Of a stretch of DNA of 64,000 nt, positions 53,476-64,000 are shown piece after piece. A program made the position numbers and the translations under genes. The stretch covers positions 1,696,706-1,760,705 of the forward strand of contig ONZQ02000001.1 of assembly GCA_900312665.1 (NCBI GenBank). Reading direction: 5' to 3'. Origin of the DNA: Cephalotrichum gorgonifer (lineage: Eukaryota; Ascomycota; Sordariomycetes; Microascales; Microascaceae). Positions within the stretch are counted from its first letter, which is position 1. Each line of letters begins with the position of its first letter. A model generated the notes under the pieces. That model had not been told where the DNA came from. It saw nothing but the letters and a program-made list of their open reading frames with translations, and ran no database searches.

Positions 53476-56400
53476 CTAAAGCGCCCGAACTATCGTCCTC
53501 TCATCAAATAGGTCCTTCAATAACCCCCGTACGCAAAACTCCCTGTCTAGGCTGCCCATCGCATATGTCGACTCAAAGGCAAAGATGCTTAGCTGCCCGA
53601 AGAAGGGGCGCAGTACCTTGGCTACCAGCTCGTCTTTCCTCTCCAAGCTTATATCGTCGCTTATTCCGCCTTCCCCTAGAAGGGGTCGCCTATGCAGGCT
53701 GCTCGTTGCCAGCTGCGCCGCGGACTCCACGTGGGGCCCGGCGCTGAACGAGACGGAACCGAGGTCCTCCGAGAGCTCGTCCACCATCGCAACGGGCTGG
53801 TAATTCTCCGATCTGTACACGGCGTCGATGGTGTCGGTTACAAACAGCCACTCGTGGAGCTGGAAGTCGTCGGGAGACACGCAGATGAGCAGATCGAGGA
53901 GCTTGCACGCCTGTAGGACGGAGGCGTTGGTGTATGTATCCGACGCCGCGCTGTGGTCGGGTGCAACGACGGAGGATATCGCGGCGTGGAGCTCGGCGTT
54001 TATGATGGGCCAGAGCATGGCCAGGTGCACCGCGCTGGTCTTGAGGACGAGGGCTCTGACGACCATGTACACCTCTGCCCGGGTTGTCGCCGACGGTGAC
54101 GAGGTCGACGTGGCACCGAGTAGCTCCGTCAGCTTATCTGATATCGTGGTTAGATCCGTCACGAACGTGTCCTCCGCCGACGCCAGGATGAGCGTCGCCA
54201 CGCGTCGGAGATTGAGTTGCGTCTTGCGGTCTGCCTCTAGTCTAGCCGAAGTAGCTCCCACACCAAATACAATACCAGCCGTAGTAGGCTGGCTGATGCG
54301 GCTAATAATCTCCGGCATTCGCTCCTTGTCGCCCGTGACCCATAGCTTTAGCAGAGGTAGCCAATCCTGCCTAACGAGGTCGGGGTTGGATGCGAAGAAG
54401 CGCACATCGTTAAAGGCGTCGCTGACGTCCTTCTTCCACGTCTTTTGGTTGCCCTGTAGCCGGGAGAGCTCGTGCAGGAGGCCCAGCGTGCTTTTGGACA
54501 CGGTATCAGGGAATCCCTTAGATCGGATAGTCGGTCCGAGGACATTTGTAGAGATAGTAGTTGCGGCTGTTAGGACTCTGTCCTGCTCGACTAGGATCTT
54601 GGGCAAATTGGGGACAATCGCTGCGAGTATTCCGACCACGTCATCAGCTCTCTCGGAAGGCACCGCATCTGTCGGTCTGCGAGGCACATCACCCTTGGGC
54701 TTTTCACTAAGGTTGTTCGATGATGATGAATCGGTGAGGCCGATGGGACGGGTGGTGAAAAGTGCAGTTAATAGCCTTAGAAAAAGGTCCTGTAGGAGTA
54801 GTTAGCAAATGCCGGTCACATAATTTTGGTTACTTATCAGGACAAGGGCTGTACCGACCCCAAGCTCTCGGCGCATCTTTCGCTGCTCCCCGAAGTTCGT
54901 ATTGTCCACCTTTTCGCCCAAGATAGCGGCAAACTCCAACAGGGACGGCAGGGTCTGGCGATGAGGGAACGGGTTCCCTAGCAAGTCCCTCAAAAAGGTC
55001 ATGCAATCGGCCCAGATCTCATCCATGGCATCGTCGTCCAGGGAGCGGGTATAGTCCACCAGGAAGATGACGAGGTCTGTGTCCTCAAGGTCGATGGTCA
55101 GGGTCGACATCCGGTAGGGTTCCAAAGCTGACGGGTTCGTCCGACTGTAGATTGCATTGAAGATAGCCGGTATAGTGCTCTTGGGTCGAGACCCGTCAAG
55201 GGCCGCGAAGAGATTGAACACCTCTGACGCATGGATCTTCGTATGGTCGAACGAGCTGCGCCATATACCGACCAACGTCTCGAGGCACTCCAAAGTTTCT
55301 GCAGCAAACAAGTGCTCCAACAAGCGTCGGGCCCGATTCCTCATCCTCAGGGATGTGTAGTTAAACGATGCCGCAGATGTCGGGTCCAGTGCCTTCGCCT
55401 CGTCCCCTTGACCCCAGTGCCAAATCGTGAAGCATATTCTGATCGCGTCCTGGAAGGCAAGATGAACGGTGAGCCGATCATTCGCAGTTGCGCTGCGAGA
55501 CTGTGGCGTGTCCGATGCGAATACCCCGGAGACCATTCCACCGAAGAAGCCTTGAGGTTGGTCCGGCGTTTTCGCCACTTGAGTCCTCGCCTCGTCGATG
55601 AGAAGGCGGGCATGTGCGCTGGCGAGGACTTCCTCGAGGCCGTTCAATAGGGAAATTAGGGTGGACTCGGGCCCGCTAGATTCGGTCCGCAAGGAGTCCT
55701 GGCTCTCCCTAAACAGGCTTTGTAGCGCTCTGAAGTTGCCGGCAACCTGGTCGCATAGCGTCTCAACAAGGGGAATCAGAATCTGGAACACCGAGTCTGA
55801 GTACATTGACAGACACTCGGTAAGGAACCCGATCCAACTGTCCAGAACTGGATGGCTGCTTGGCGAGCTCAAGCCTGCACGGAGACATTTGAGGAGAGTT
55901 GGAGGCAGCGGCTGACTCCGATGAGTATGGTCCGCGGCGGTGGACACGGAAACCCTCCTATTCGGGTCGAGAACCGTCGGTCGTTTTTCCGAGGTGGGCG
56001 ATGCCGAATAGTCTTCAGGGAGCGGCTCCTGAAGTTTGAGGCTGGCATAGACAACGTCTAGAAGGAGTATCTGTATGTACGGGTCGGGGTCATTGAGTGA
56101 CTGGATCAACCGATCAATGAGAAAAGTCTCGAGGTGGAACGCCGAGAGGCGGGAGGCAAAAGGGTTAAGAAGAATTTGGTGAAGAACAGTCAACGCAGAT
56201 CGAGCCAGCTGCGACGCTCCAGCAGCAAGCCCAGTGTTTTTAGCACCAGGGTTCAGGGCAATGCATCTTATGCAGACCTGGACGAGGAAGGCCTGGATGG
56301 CCACGTCACCCTCCACACCAGCTGCATCTCACCGTTAGCACGGGGAATGGTGCGGCAAGGAGGGATAGTACTCACTGATCCGCGATAGATCCGGATAACC

Positions 56401-59400
56401 GGACTCACCCGGCACGGCAGTCTTATTTAAGACTGACCATATGGTCTCTGGTGCCCATCTTAGGACATTGGAAACAGTTCGGAGGTAGTAGACGCATAGG
56501 TCCAGATCGTCATCTTCGGAAAGCTGATTGATGGAACCGGGGTTCGGGGTATCGCCGTTGCCGTTCCGAGCATGCAGGAAAGGCAAGTCCGCGAACTTAG
56601 TGATGAGAACAAGGAACAGCCTGCAGTCGTCAGTGGGAGATACACCCAAGAATCCTGCAAGGGGATATCGACGAGGAACCTACCGATCAATGCCTATCAT
56701 GGAATTCAGCCACGCCTTCGCCGCCATGAAAAGCTGAGTCCTTTCGTCAAGGAGGGCATCAAGCATTATGAACAGAGGCTGTGTAAGTATCACTGCGTAA
56801 TGATCCAGCCCGGCAAGCCGCTGCATAGTTCCAAGCCTAGTCTCGGTTATCGGCGTTTTGGATCCTCGCCTTTCCAACTGCGACGGGTTGTCCTGCAAAG
56901 TATGCGACCATAGCACACCAAAGGTGCGACCAGGCTCAGGTGGACGTATAGCGAAAGACCCATTCACGGCATTCTCGATCATCAGTTCAGAAATGGCGGC
57001 TTCTATATCTCGATTCTGTGGAGTGAGAGCGCTCTGCAGCTGCCAAAGGCAGCGAACCGTCTCAACATGATACTTTGGATCTGACGAAGAGAGATACGAC
57101 CACGCGTGGCGGACAAAGGGGACTACAAGCCCGGATAGTTGCGACGTCGATATAAGTTCGGAGGAGTATAGGTGAGTTGAAAGAGCAAGCATTGCGGAGA
57201 AGGCAGCAAATCTGACGGGACTAGCGCTCTGCAAGCCCTTATGGATGGAGGATAGAAGATATTCGCCATCGAGTTGATAGGCTCCGGGGATCTTGAGTAG
57301 CAGTAGGACCAAGATTCTTATCCTGACGGCTAGATCCGGACAGGACCCCGGCGCCGAAAGGCCACCACCACTGAGGTGCGAGGCCTTCAATAACAAAGAT
57401 ACCCCTACCTCGCCAGGTTGAAGGGGTGGTGGGGAGATGTCGATGTTGCCCTGTTCGTTGATATAGAAAAGGCTAATTGTCTCCAATAGCTTGGTGTCGG
57501 TCGAGGTCTCCGGGGTGAGAGACTCCATCTTAGCCCTATCAGCCCCTGATGGGAATGCCCGCCCGGGCACGAGGTCGAGAAGTGTTGCAGCGACACCCAA
57601 AGCGGCTTCTGATAGTTTTGCAAACTGAGGATCAGATCGGGCGCGTGACCGGTGTAGCTCCTCTGTTTTGCCTAGCAAACAAAGTATAGACAGAGCCGTC
57701 AGGGGGGCATGGATGGTAACCATCTCTTCCTCTCTAACATTGAAATTGGAGATGATGAAGTTAACCAGTGCAATCTTATCCATTCTCTCAGCGGTCGAAG
57801 TATTCCCAGGCCCGATGGCTTTAGACAGTAGGCCAACTACCTCGCCGTAGATGAGCCCACTCTCAACCCCGTCAAAGAAAACGGAGGCACTCCGGAGGAC
57901 CTCGTCGAAATCGGCCTTGGACGCTGCCTGAGTCTTGTATGCCCGCACGCTGTCAATAATTGGCAGGAACACCTCGGGGACAACAAGGCCACCGATCTCC
58001 CACCTGTCCATAAGGGACAGACATATTCGGTACGGCCGGGAGCGCTCCACAGGTGTCTGCTTTTGGTTTGTGTTAACCATCCCAAGAAGGGCCCGGGACA
58101 AAGGCTGTAGGCCAAACTCCTCGAAGTAGCTGGTCTTGGATGTGATGTATTGCTGGTTTTCTGGTGATGATGGCGTTTCTGGCGGCGGGTCGGGATCTCC
58201 ATGGCCTGGATCGGGCCCCAGCAGCCACGACCATAGTCTCCTGTTCAGGCTCATGTCCCGACGGGTGACCACGCCGACTGCTGCCCTAAGGAGTAGCTCC
58301 AGGTCGGACGGCTTCACCTTGGATCGCAGCACCGTCGAGTTGAGTGGAAGATGGGTGACGAGCAGGTCTAGATACCCTCGCTGAATGAGGATTTGGTCGT
58401 CCCCAAGCCCAGATGCGAAACAGCGCAATAAGAGTCCTGGCTCTGGAGAAGTTATGCTCGTGGCAAGCTTCTTGGAGATATCCGACTCGGTCCCATTCCG
58501 GGCTCCATCTCCTTTTAACTCGGCAGCTCCGTCGGCAAGTGTAGGCAAGTTCCTAGATAAGTATGCGAGAGCACCTTGCCTCCTGCTTTGGCCTGTTATT
58601 GAGGCCAGGAAAAAGCATTGCCAGAAGAAGGCATCTCCCGTCGAGTGGCATCCGACGATATCTTCGCTATCAGGTGGGCGAATCGCCACCTTGAAGCTCT
58701 CCAGGAGCCTCAGGATCCGCTCAAACTCCTCGCTCGTCTCATCTTCGAGTCCCGGTAGTAGCGCGAGGATAATGGACTTCATCGCGGGCCGTAGCGCTCG
58801 TGGGTTGAGGCCCAAGAAGTGCGTTTCTAGGAGGTCGAGGTAAGGCGTACGCACAGACAGGGAGGCGAACGATAGGGTCGATGATAGCCCGGGGAAGTAG
58901 AGTGGGAGATCGTGGGATAGTCCTTCCCGGCTGATAACGGAGAAGATGTGGCTGTAGACCTCGAGAGATTTCTGGTGTACACCAGAGGGTAGGGATGGGT
59001 TGAGACATTGTGCTAGTCGCTGTGCGACGAGCGCTCTAGAAGGGATCGTGGTTATAGAAGACGGGCGGGATTGCAGTGACTAGTGGACAGGCACATGTTA
59101 GCCTTGATGGTCACCGCAATGTTGGAGCGCGGGATGCGCGGCGCATACCTTGAGGAGGCGGTTCAGGAAGGATATGTAGTCTGCCCACTCTTGGAGATTG
59201 GTCTCGAAGAGTGAAAGAGCCCTCTCCACTGCGGAAGCATATTTGCGATAGTGCTTGTCCTTCTTCACGGGGGAGTCATCTAGCACAGCACTGTCAGACG
59301 TGGACGACAGGCCAAGGAGGTACGAGAGGCGGCATACCAGAGCCCAGCTGATTTCTCCACTGGCGGGGGAGTGGGGAGTCGCGGTCTGAGCTCTCTGGAG

Positions 59401-59430
59401 AGGCAGACCGTCTCCCGGACGCCAGGTCAT
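53476..59430 (-). CDS. DOP1: DOP1/Dopey endosome-Golgi traffic protein
   Basis: Five exons, 59430-59149, 59079-56684, 56620-56376, 56321-54859 and 54789-53476, give 1899 residues. The first in-frame ATG is at 59430. The Dopey N-terminal domain is evident: KKDKHYRKYASAVERALSLF, LQEWADYISFLNRLLK, then LPSGVHQKSLEVYSHIF and the VRTPYLDLLETHFL region. The middle and C-terminal parts are long helical repeats with no catalytic motif, including MGSLDREFCVRGLLKDL-like sequence near the end. Dop1 proteins (DopA in Aspergillus) bind the Mon2 Arf-GEF-like protein and lipid flippases and act in recycling from endosomes to the Golgi; DopA mutants are altered in development. Introns 1-3 are 69, 63 and 54 nt. 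The fourth (54790-54858, 69 nt) has a weak GTCGGT donor, chosen because it gives RRELGDLFLRLLTALF in phase. Each exon fits in length and phase. Confidence 0.92.
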
Positions 59431-60373
59431 GGGCCATAGTCTCAAGTACAAGGTAGAGGAGGGGGTAGAGGTAGACAGGGTTAGACGATAGTTGGGGCCT
59501 TTAGGTGGGTGGGCCGCCTCCGTGTGCTACGTTCGGTTGACGAGGTTCGGGTTCATCGCTGCGCGACAGCTGTTTACATGTCGTAGGAGATCCACAGATC
59601 GGTTATATCTCGTGAGCGCTGTGAAACGTGGACTCGAGAGGAATGGACACTGCCTGCCTAGAGCGCAGCTTGGCTTGAAGCTACGTCGCGTGTCTGGGCT
59701 GTGGTTAAGCTGCTGACATAAGAGGGGAGCTCCACGGGATCCACCCCTCACCGCAGACATGGAACGTAGACTACAGACCACATACTACATCATATCCCGC
59801 TGTTGCTTGACACTGACCTTGCATCATCCGAATGCGTGGACAAGAAGTTGTCAGTGGAGACGAGCCTGGCTATTAGCCATGGTGGTTGTTGCGGCGACTG
59901 CTCCTGATAGATCATCTTCTGGCCAGCTCATCTTTGGGTGAGAGCTGCGGAACCAATCGATCCAAGCCACAATAAACACACAATAGGCCATCGCAGAAGT
60001 ATCACACAATAGGCCATCGCAGAAGTATGATCTGCTTCTTAGCATCGGATTAACTACTAGATTTCAATACCGATGGCTCTGAGACTAAACATCCGCCCGT
60101 ATGCCAACTGCGAAGGGAGGTCACAAGACATGATAGGTACTATTTTATAGGCAGTAGCTTTGTACAAGTAGTTGTACTAAATGCGAAAGAAGCACTTTCT
60201 AGTGGGGCCGGGTGGGGGATTTCCGCCCCAGTACTCCGTAATACCAGCGTCCATTTAGTGTAGCAAGCTTCCATGCCCCACCTCCATCCAACGTCTTCCG
60301 TTTGAATGCGCCGCGGGCGACCGACTCTCCCGGATCTGGCTGAGATGACAAGAAGCCTAAACAAACTATCGAA
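59431..60373. promoter_or_regulatory. Divergent promoter region of DOP1 and MON1
   Basis: The 943 bases between two start codons that face apart contain no supportable gene. A perfect 26-base tandem duplication lies at 59977-60028 and a TACTCCGTA word at 60232. The stretch 60020-60180 is AT-rich. Confidence 0.5.
59977..60028. repeat. Exact 26-base tandem duplication
   Basis: Two identical 26-base copies (59977-60002 and 60003-60028) begin CACACAATAGGCCATCGC and are head to tail with no spacer. They lie in the DOP1-MON1 promoter, about 350 bases before the MON1 start. The lack of any mismatch suggests a recent event. Confidence 0.9.
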
Positions 60374-62212
60374 ATGGGCCAGGACGACACCGGTCCCGGA
60401 TCGTCTAAGCGGGGCCTGGACGACGAGACACCGCCGCCTCTACCGCCTCGCCCACGGCCATCCCACGATAATGCTCTCCAACCGAAAGACCCCATGCATC
60501 TCCAGGCCGGAGCGGTGACGACGACGGCCGTTTCCTCCATCGACATCCAGACACTCTCGTTCCCCGACGGGTCCCGGGGGACTTTCTCCAGCCCAGGAGT
60601 CGCCGCAGAGTCGAATCCCTCGCGCAGCAGCAGCGGTGGATACATAACCCCTAACCGCACGGTTAGAGATGGCGACGATGGGGTGAGCGTTATGAGCATA
60701 GCTCCTACGGCCAGAGCCCCCGGGGACATCGCCAGCCTACTCGTCGGCGAATTCCACCGCAAGAGCCCGGCCTGGAGCCTGCTTCGCGCCCAGTCGGCAG
60801 CGACACCCCCGTTCGACCCGGCCAAGTTTGACACCTCGGACCCTCTCGCGGACTTTCAACAAGAATTCGATGCCATACCCGAAAGTGGCCAGAAAGGGCT
60901 GAATGATGGCGACAGACTACGCCTCTGGAAATCGAAGCTCAAGCATTATATGATCCTATCCTCCTCTGGAAAGCCCATTTACAGCAGGCACGGAGACCTA
61001 GGCCTGATCAACTCTTCCATGGGCGTCGTCCAGACCATAATATCATTCTACGAGGAGGCGAAGGATCCCCTGTATGGCTTCACAGCGGGAGATTCCCGGT
61101 TTGTTATCCTGACCGAAGGGCCGCTCTATCTCGTGGCCATCAGTAGGCTTGGCGAGAGCGATGGGCAGCTCAGAAGTCAGCTAGAGGCTTTGTACATGCA
61201 GATTCTCTCGACTCTCACCCTGCCGACCCTAAAGAACATATTCGTTAACCGCCCTTCAACCGATCTCCGAAAACCTCTAGAAGGCACCGAGCCGCTGCTG
61301 TCGTCCCTCGCCGACAGTTTCACCAGAGGCTCCCCTTCTGCTCTTCTCGGCGCTCTCGAGTGCTTGAAGCTGCGCAAGTCCCAAAGAAGCGTGATAACCA
61401 ACACGTTTCTCAAGTTGCGGACCGAAACACTTCTGTATGGGATGATTGTCGCGGGTGGCAAGCTTGTCAGTGTCATCCGCCCGCGCCGGCACTCTCTGCA
61501 CCCTACCGACCTCCAGCTCATCTTCAACATGTTGTTCGAATGCGACAACATACGAGCCGGCGGCGGCGAGAACTGGATCCCACTCTGCCTTCCTGCGTTC
61601 AACAACCGAGGGTATCTTTACATGTATGTGAGCTTCTTCGGTGGCGATTCGCCCGGCGAAGGTGCCTCAACGCCGACAGCCGCACTCCCGCCCCAGTCCG
61701 CGGAGGAAGAGATCGCGATAATCCTCGTAAGTCCGGATAAGGAGAGCTTCTTCGAACTGAAGCAGATGAGGGACAACGTGGCGCAGCAGCTCGAGAAGAA
61801 CGGAAGTCTCGCCATCGTCCAAGAGGCAGCTCGTCTCGGCCGCCCCAAAGTCGCGGACGTCGCTCCTGGAAGTCAGGTCAGCCACTATCTCTACAAATCA
61901 AGAGCAAACGTCCAGTTCACCATGGCCTCGCTGGAACCAGGACTTACCGGCCTGATGACACGACGGCGACTGATGACGCTCTACCACGAGCTTCATGCGT
62001 CGATGCACGCCAAGCACTCGCATCTCAAGGTGCAACACCACGTGAGCGAGGACGCTTCGGCTCTCGCGTGGATAACCCCTATTTTCGAATTCTACTGCGT
62101 CTCGGGTCCCTCTGTGACAAGAGGGGCCATAACGCAGGGCGCAAATAAGATTATACAGTGGGCGAAGCGAGAGGAAGAGCGGCTATTCATCATCGGAGGG
62201 GGGAGCTTTTGA
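60374..62212 (+). CDS. MON1: Vacuolar fusion protein MON1
   Basis: The single exon gives 612 residues from the ATG at 60374. The first 150 residues are disordered, rich in P, S and D. The conserved part then shows the three longin domains of Mon1 in order: RLWKSKLKHYMILSSSGKPI with YSRHGDLGLI and MGVVQTIISFYEEAKD (domain 1), LKNIFVNRPSTDLRKPLEG to LLYGMIVAGGKLVSVIRP and WIPLCLPAFNNRGYLYMYVSF (domain 2), and the C-terminal SHYLYKSRANVQFTM, LYHELHASMHAKHSHLKVQH and TPIFEFYCVSGP (domain 3). Mon1 with Ccz1 is the exchange factor that loads Rab7/Ypt7 with GTP on late endosomes and autophagosomes before vacuole fusion. Length fits mould orthologues. In several plant-pathogenic fungi Mon1 is needed for autophagy and infection; that is family knowledge only. 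Confidence 0.95.
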   Translation: MGQDDTGPGSSKRGLDDETPPPLPPRPRPSHDNALQPKDPMHLQAGAVTTTAVSSIDIQTLSFPDGSRGTFSSPGVAAESNPSRSSSGGYITPNRTVRDGDDGVSVMSIAPTARAPGDIASLLVGEFHRKSPAWSLLRAQSAATPPFDPAKFDTSDPLADFQQEFDAIPESGQKGLNDGDRLRLWKSKLKHYMILSSSGKPIYSRHGDLGLINSSMGVVQTIISFYEEAKDPLYGFTAGDSRFVILTEGPLYLVAISRLGESDGQLRSQLEALYMQILSTLTLPTLKNIFVNRPSTDLRKPLEGTEPLLSSLADSFTRGSPSALLGALECLKLRKSQRSVITNTFLKLRTETLLYGMIVAGGKLVSVIRPRRHSLHPTDLQLIFNMLFECDNIRAGGGENWIPLCLPAFNNRGYLYMYVSFFGGDSPGEGASTPTAALPPQSAEEEIAIILVSPDKESFFELKQMRDNVAQQLEKNGSLAIVQEAARLGRPKVADVAPGSQVSHYLYKSRANVQFTMASLEPGLTGLMTRRRLMTLYHELHASMHAKHSHLKVQHHVSEDASALAWITPIFEFYCVSGPSVTRGAITQGANKIIQWAKREEERLFIIGGGSF

Positions 62213-62547
62213 CATGCTGAATCCCTGATTCGTTTGGGAGATTAGAGGTCCGTATTCCGAGCCATCTGTGGCGAGGCGGTATAACCGAGCGACCTGGCAT
62301 AAGAATATGTCGAAGCCGATGTCGTATGGTATGCCCACCCTACGAGCGCCATCAACCCGGTCTGATGCCAGTATCAGCGGTTCCTCGTGCAAGTCGTACC
62401 GCCGTAACGCGGCATGGCCCGTATTCAGACTCCACCGCTGGCCATGCCTCGGGCGTCCGATCTCCAAGATTGCCGCTCGTCTGCGTGTCTTCGTGTCCGC
62501 GTCTAACTTTTTGCCGCCAACGGGAGGCGCCCGCGTTCTCCATCCCG

Positions 62548-62889
62548 TCAAAACCCACGGCGGGTCCCAAGGCGCGATAGCTTGGTGGTACCTTCCCTGA
62601 TCTTCTTGATCGGATAGCGTGCCCACCCCTTGATGACGTCGCTCGTGGTCGATTTCCAGCTCGACGACGACCACGTGGATCTCGGGCTCATCAACAAAAG
62701 AGGCGCGGATTCTGAGGATCCCGTCGGCTGGTAGAAGTACGGAGTCGAATTATTGGGTTCCGTGGTTGGCGTCACGGCCGGGTTGATGATGTGTTCGAAG
62801 AATGGCGCATCGAAATCTTCGTGGAATCTGCTGCGTCCCACGTCTGACATCTGCATCCTTGGCAGGGTGGCGATACTGTCTGACAACAT
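62548..62889 (-). CDS. Hypothetical protein, doubtful
   Basis: An ATG at 62889 opens 113 codons ending GTRRGF. The sequence (MLSDSIATLPRMQMSDVGRS, acidic and aromatic FHEDFDAPFFEHI, then YFYQPTG and a serine run) continues into DVIKGWARYPIKKIREG, which looks protein-like, but I recognise no family. A second minus-strand frame (62674-62183), offset and overlapping, also stays open and reads YDLHEEPLILASDRVDGARR before ending inside the MON1 3' end. A real gene might join the two with an intron, for example from a GTACCA donor just after KKIRE, but I cannot settle an acceptor. It lies tail to tail with MON1. It may equally be noncoding. Confidence 0.3.
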   Translation of the reverse strand: MLSDSIATLPRMQMSDVGRSRFHEDFDAPFFEHIINPAVTPTTEPNNSTPYFYQPTGSSESAPLLLMSPRSTWSSSSWKSTTSDVIKGWARYPIKKIREGTTKLSRLGTRRGF

Positions 62890-64000
62890 GGCTGCTATCT
62901 TCCTAATATTGGGCCTTAGAGAGATGTTGTGTTGGCGTTCTCAAAGTGCTGGGGATATGTGTGGGGATGGCCGAATCAAGTTATCAGAGATGGCGATTGG
63001 AGAGAGGACGAGGATGTCTCTTATTGGAGAGTTGGAGTTTATGTTGGTTAGCAGAAGGATGGGCATGTTCATCGTGGGCTTTTATGGTTCGCCGTGTGCC
63101 TTTTATAAACCGGGGTCCCGTTGTTTGCCTAGACGACGGGATCGACTGAAACAATGGAGACGGGAAGCTAGGGTCTGGGAACGCGGAGATGTTCCCATAA
63201 GGCTGAGGGTAACGGTATCCCTCGGACCAGTCGGAACTAGAGCCACAGAATCCGATGGTGCAGCCGATAGCAGGAAGGCGTCCGTCACCTGGGAGTAGGG
63301 GTAGGTGGAGAGCTGGGTTGGAGCATCATCTATTGGGCGGTTAGTCTGCCCCAGTGTGTCCTCTCAAGGTCTGTTGACATGGAATGGAAACCCAGGCCGG
63401 AACAGAGGAGTGGCCGCATACGAAGTGATTCCAGTTGATTCCCCTGTTGACTGTGGGATAGCTTGGTGGCGTCGTGGGTAATCTCGCCTTATGACGCGAG
63501 AGGATCGTACCCACAGGCAGGATAGCTAAGTTTATAGATGGCAACAGAATTTCCTTCTATGGAAGGAACTTCAAGGGGAAAGTTGTGGTTTTGTGGACAG
63601 CCATCCGGGCTGGAAGGAAGGGAAGGTTTAGAACAGCTCGAGAGCTTTGACAGTGTTGTCATCGACTCATAATTGTTACATCTACAGCTTCCATTAGAGG
63701 GGCTAGGTTATTTTTTTTTGGTGGCTTGGGACTAATAAAGCTAGATTGCGCAGAGAGCCTACGAGTACGGAATAACCCGATGCCTTGTAACAACATCTAC
63801 ACTTAGTGCCCCTGTTCTTTTATCGGGTATTTTCCTTACACGAACGCCCTTAGTTTTCTTGCCGCTATTTCTCAGATCTTGGGTAGGGGAGAATAAGGGT
63901 ATCAAGTTAAAGAGCGCAGGGGCGTGTGTCATGGACCACAGACACACATCACAACACGGGCACCACATGTGAAGCCCTACTTTCTATCAAGGTTCCCCCT
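62890..64000. other. Right edge of the window, no gene recognised
   Basis: This 1.1-kb stretch has no frame with recognisable protein character. It becomes AT-rich from about 63640, with a T-run near 63711-63719. TACGAGT occurs at 63760. A gene starting beyond the window could have its promoter here. Confidence 0.5.

Overview
The window is nuclear chromosomal DNA of a filamentous ascomycete (Pezizomycotina, probably Sordariomycetes). The evidence is a dense set of single-copy housekeeping genes on both strands, short introns (mostly 54-150 nt) with GTANGT-like donors and CTAAC-like branch sites, GC-rich third codon positions, and protein types typical of moulds: an Azf1-like zinc-finger protein, a HAP3/HapC-type CCAAT-factor subunit, a SUN-family wall protein and an undivided Bub1/Mad3 checkpoint kinase. 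No prokaryotic feature, CRISPR array, rRNA, tRNA or intact transposon was recognised. All exon models were made by eye from splice signals, reading phase and family memory; no search was run.

Layout. 1-12 kb: HOS2-type histone deacetylase (+), an Fmp42/SLC43-like MFS carrier (-) and a secreted SUN-family protein (-), then a 4.7-kb gene-free stretch. 12-25.8 kb: Azf1-like zinc-finger protein (+), DGAT2 acyltransferase (+), endonuclease IV APN1 (+), BUB1 (-) and enolase (-). 27-36 kb: WLM-domain metalloprotease (-), SWR1-complex subunit VPS71 (-), protein disulfide isomerase (-) and a 106-residue probable mitochondrial membrane protein (-). 36-48.3 kb: KEL3-like kelch protein (-), Pol I factor RRN3 (-), HAP3/NF-YB (-) and prefoldin subunit 2 GIM4 (-). 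48.6-64 kb: CMC2 (+), TMEM14-family protein (-), OST2/DAD1 (+), GRASP/GRH1 (-), TGS1 (+), DOP1 (-), MON1 (+) and an uncharacterised ORF (-).

Functional themes. Several genes belong to the secretory and endomembrane system (PDI, OST2, GRH1, DOP1, MON1), to chromatin and transcription (HOS2, VPS71, RRN3, HAP3, Azf1-like), to genome maintenance and mitosis (APN1, WLM protease, BUB1) and to mitochondria (CMC2, the small membrane protein, possibly the TMEM14 protein). They look like ordinary neighbours, not a biosynthetic cluster or defence island. Many pairs are divergent with short shared promoters or convergent with very short 3' gaps.

The most notable observations are: a one-base frame break in an otherwise intact BUB1 that carries both Mad3 and Bub1 hallmarks; a TMEM14-family gene whose first coding exon is just the start codon; a small mitochondrial gene whose last exon lies behind a 310-nt intron; tandem NAGNAG acceptors and stop-free introns of 3n length; and an enrichment of palindromic TACTCGTA/TACGAGTA words in the intergenic DNA. 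I did not find a convincing wholly new multi-gene system.
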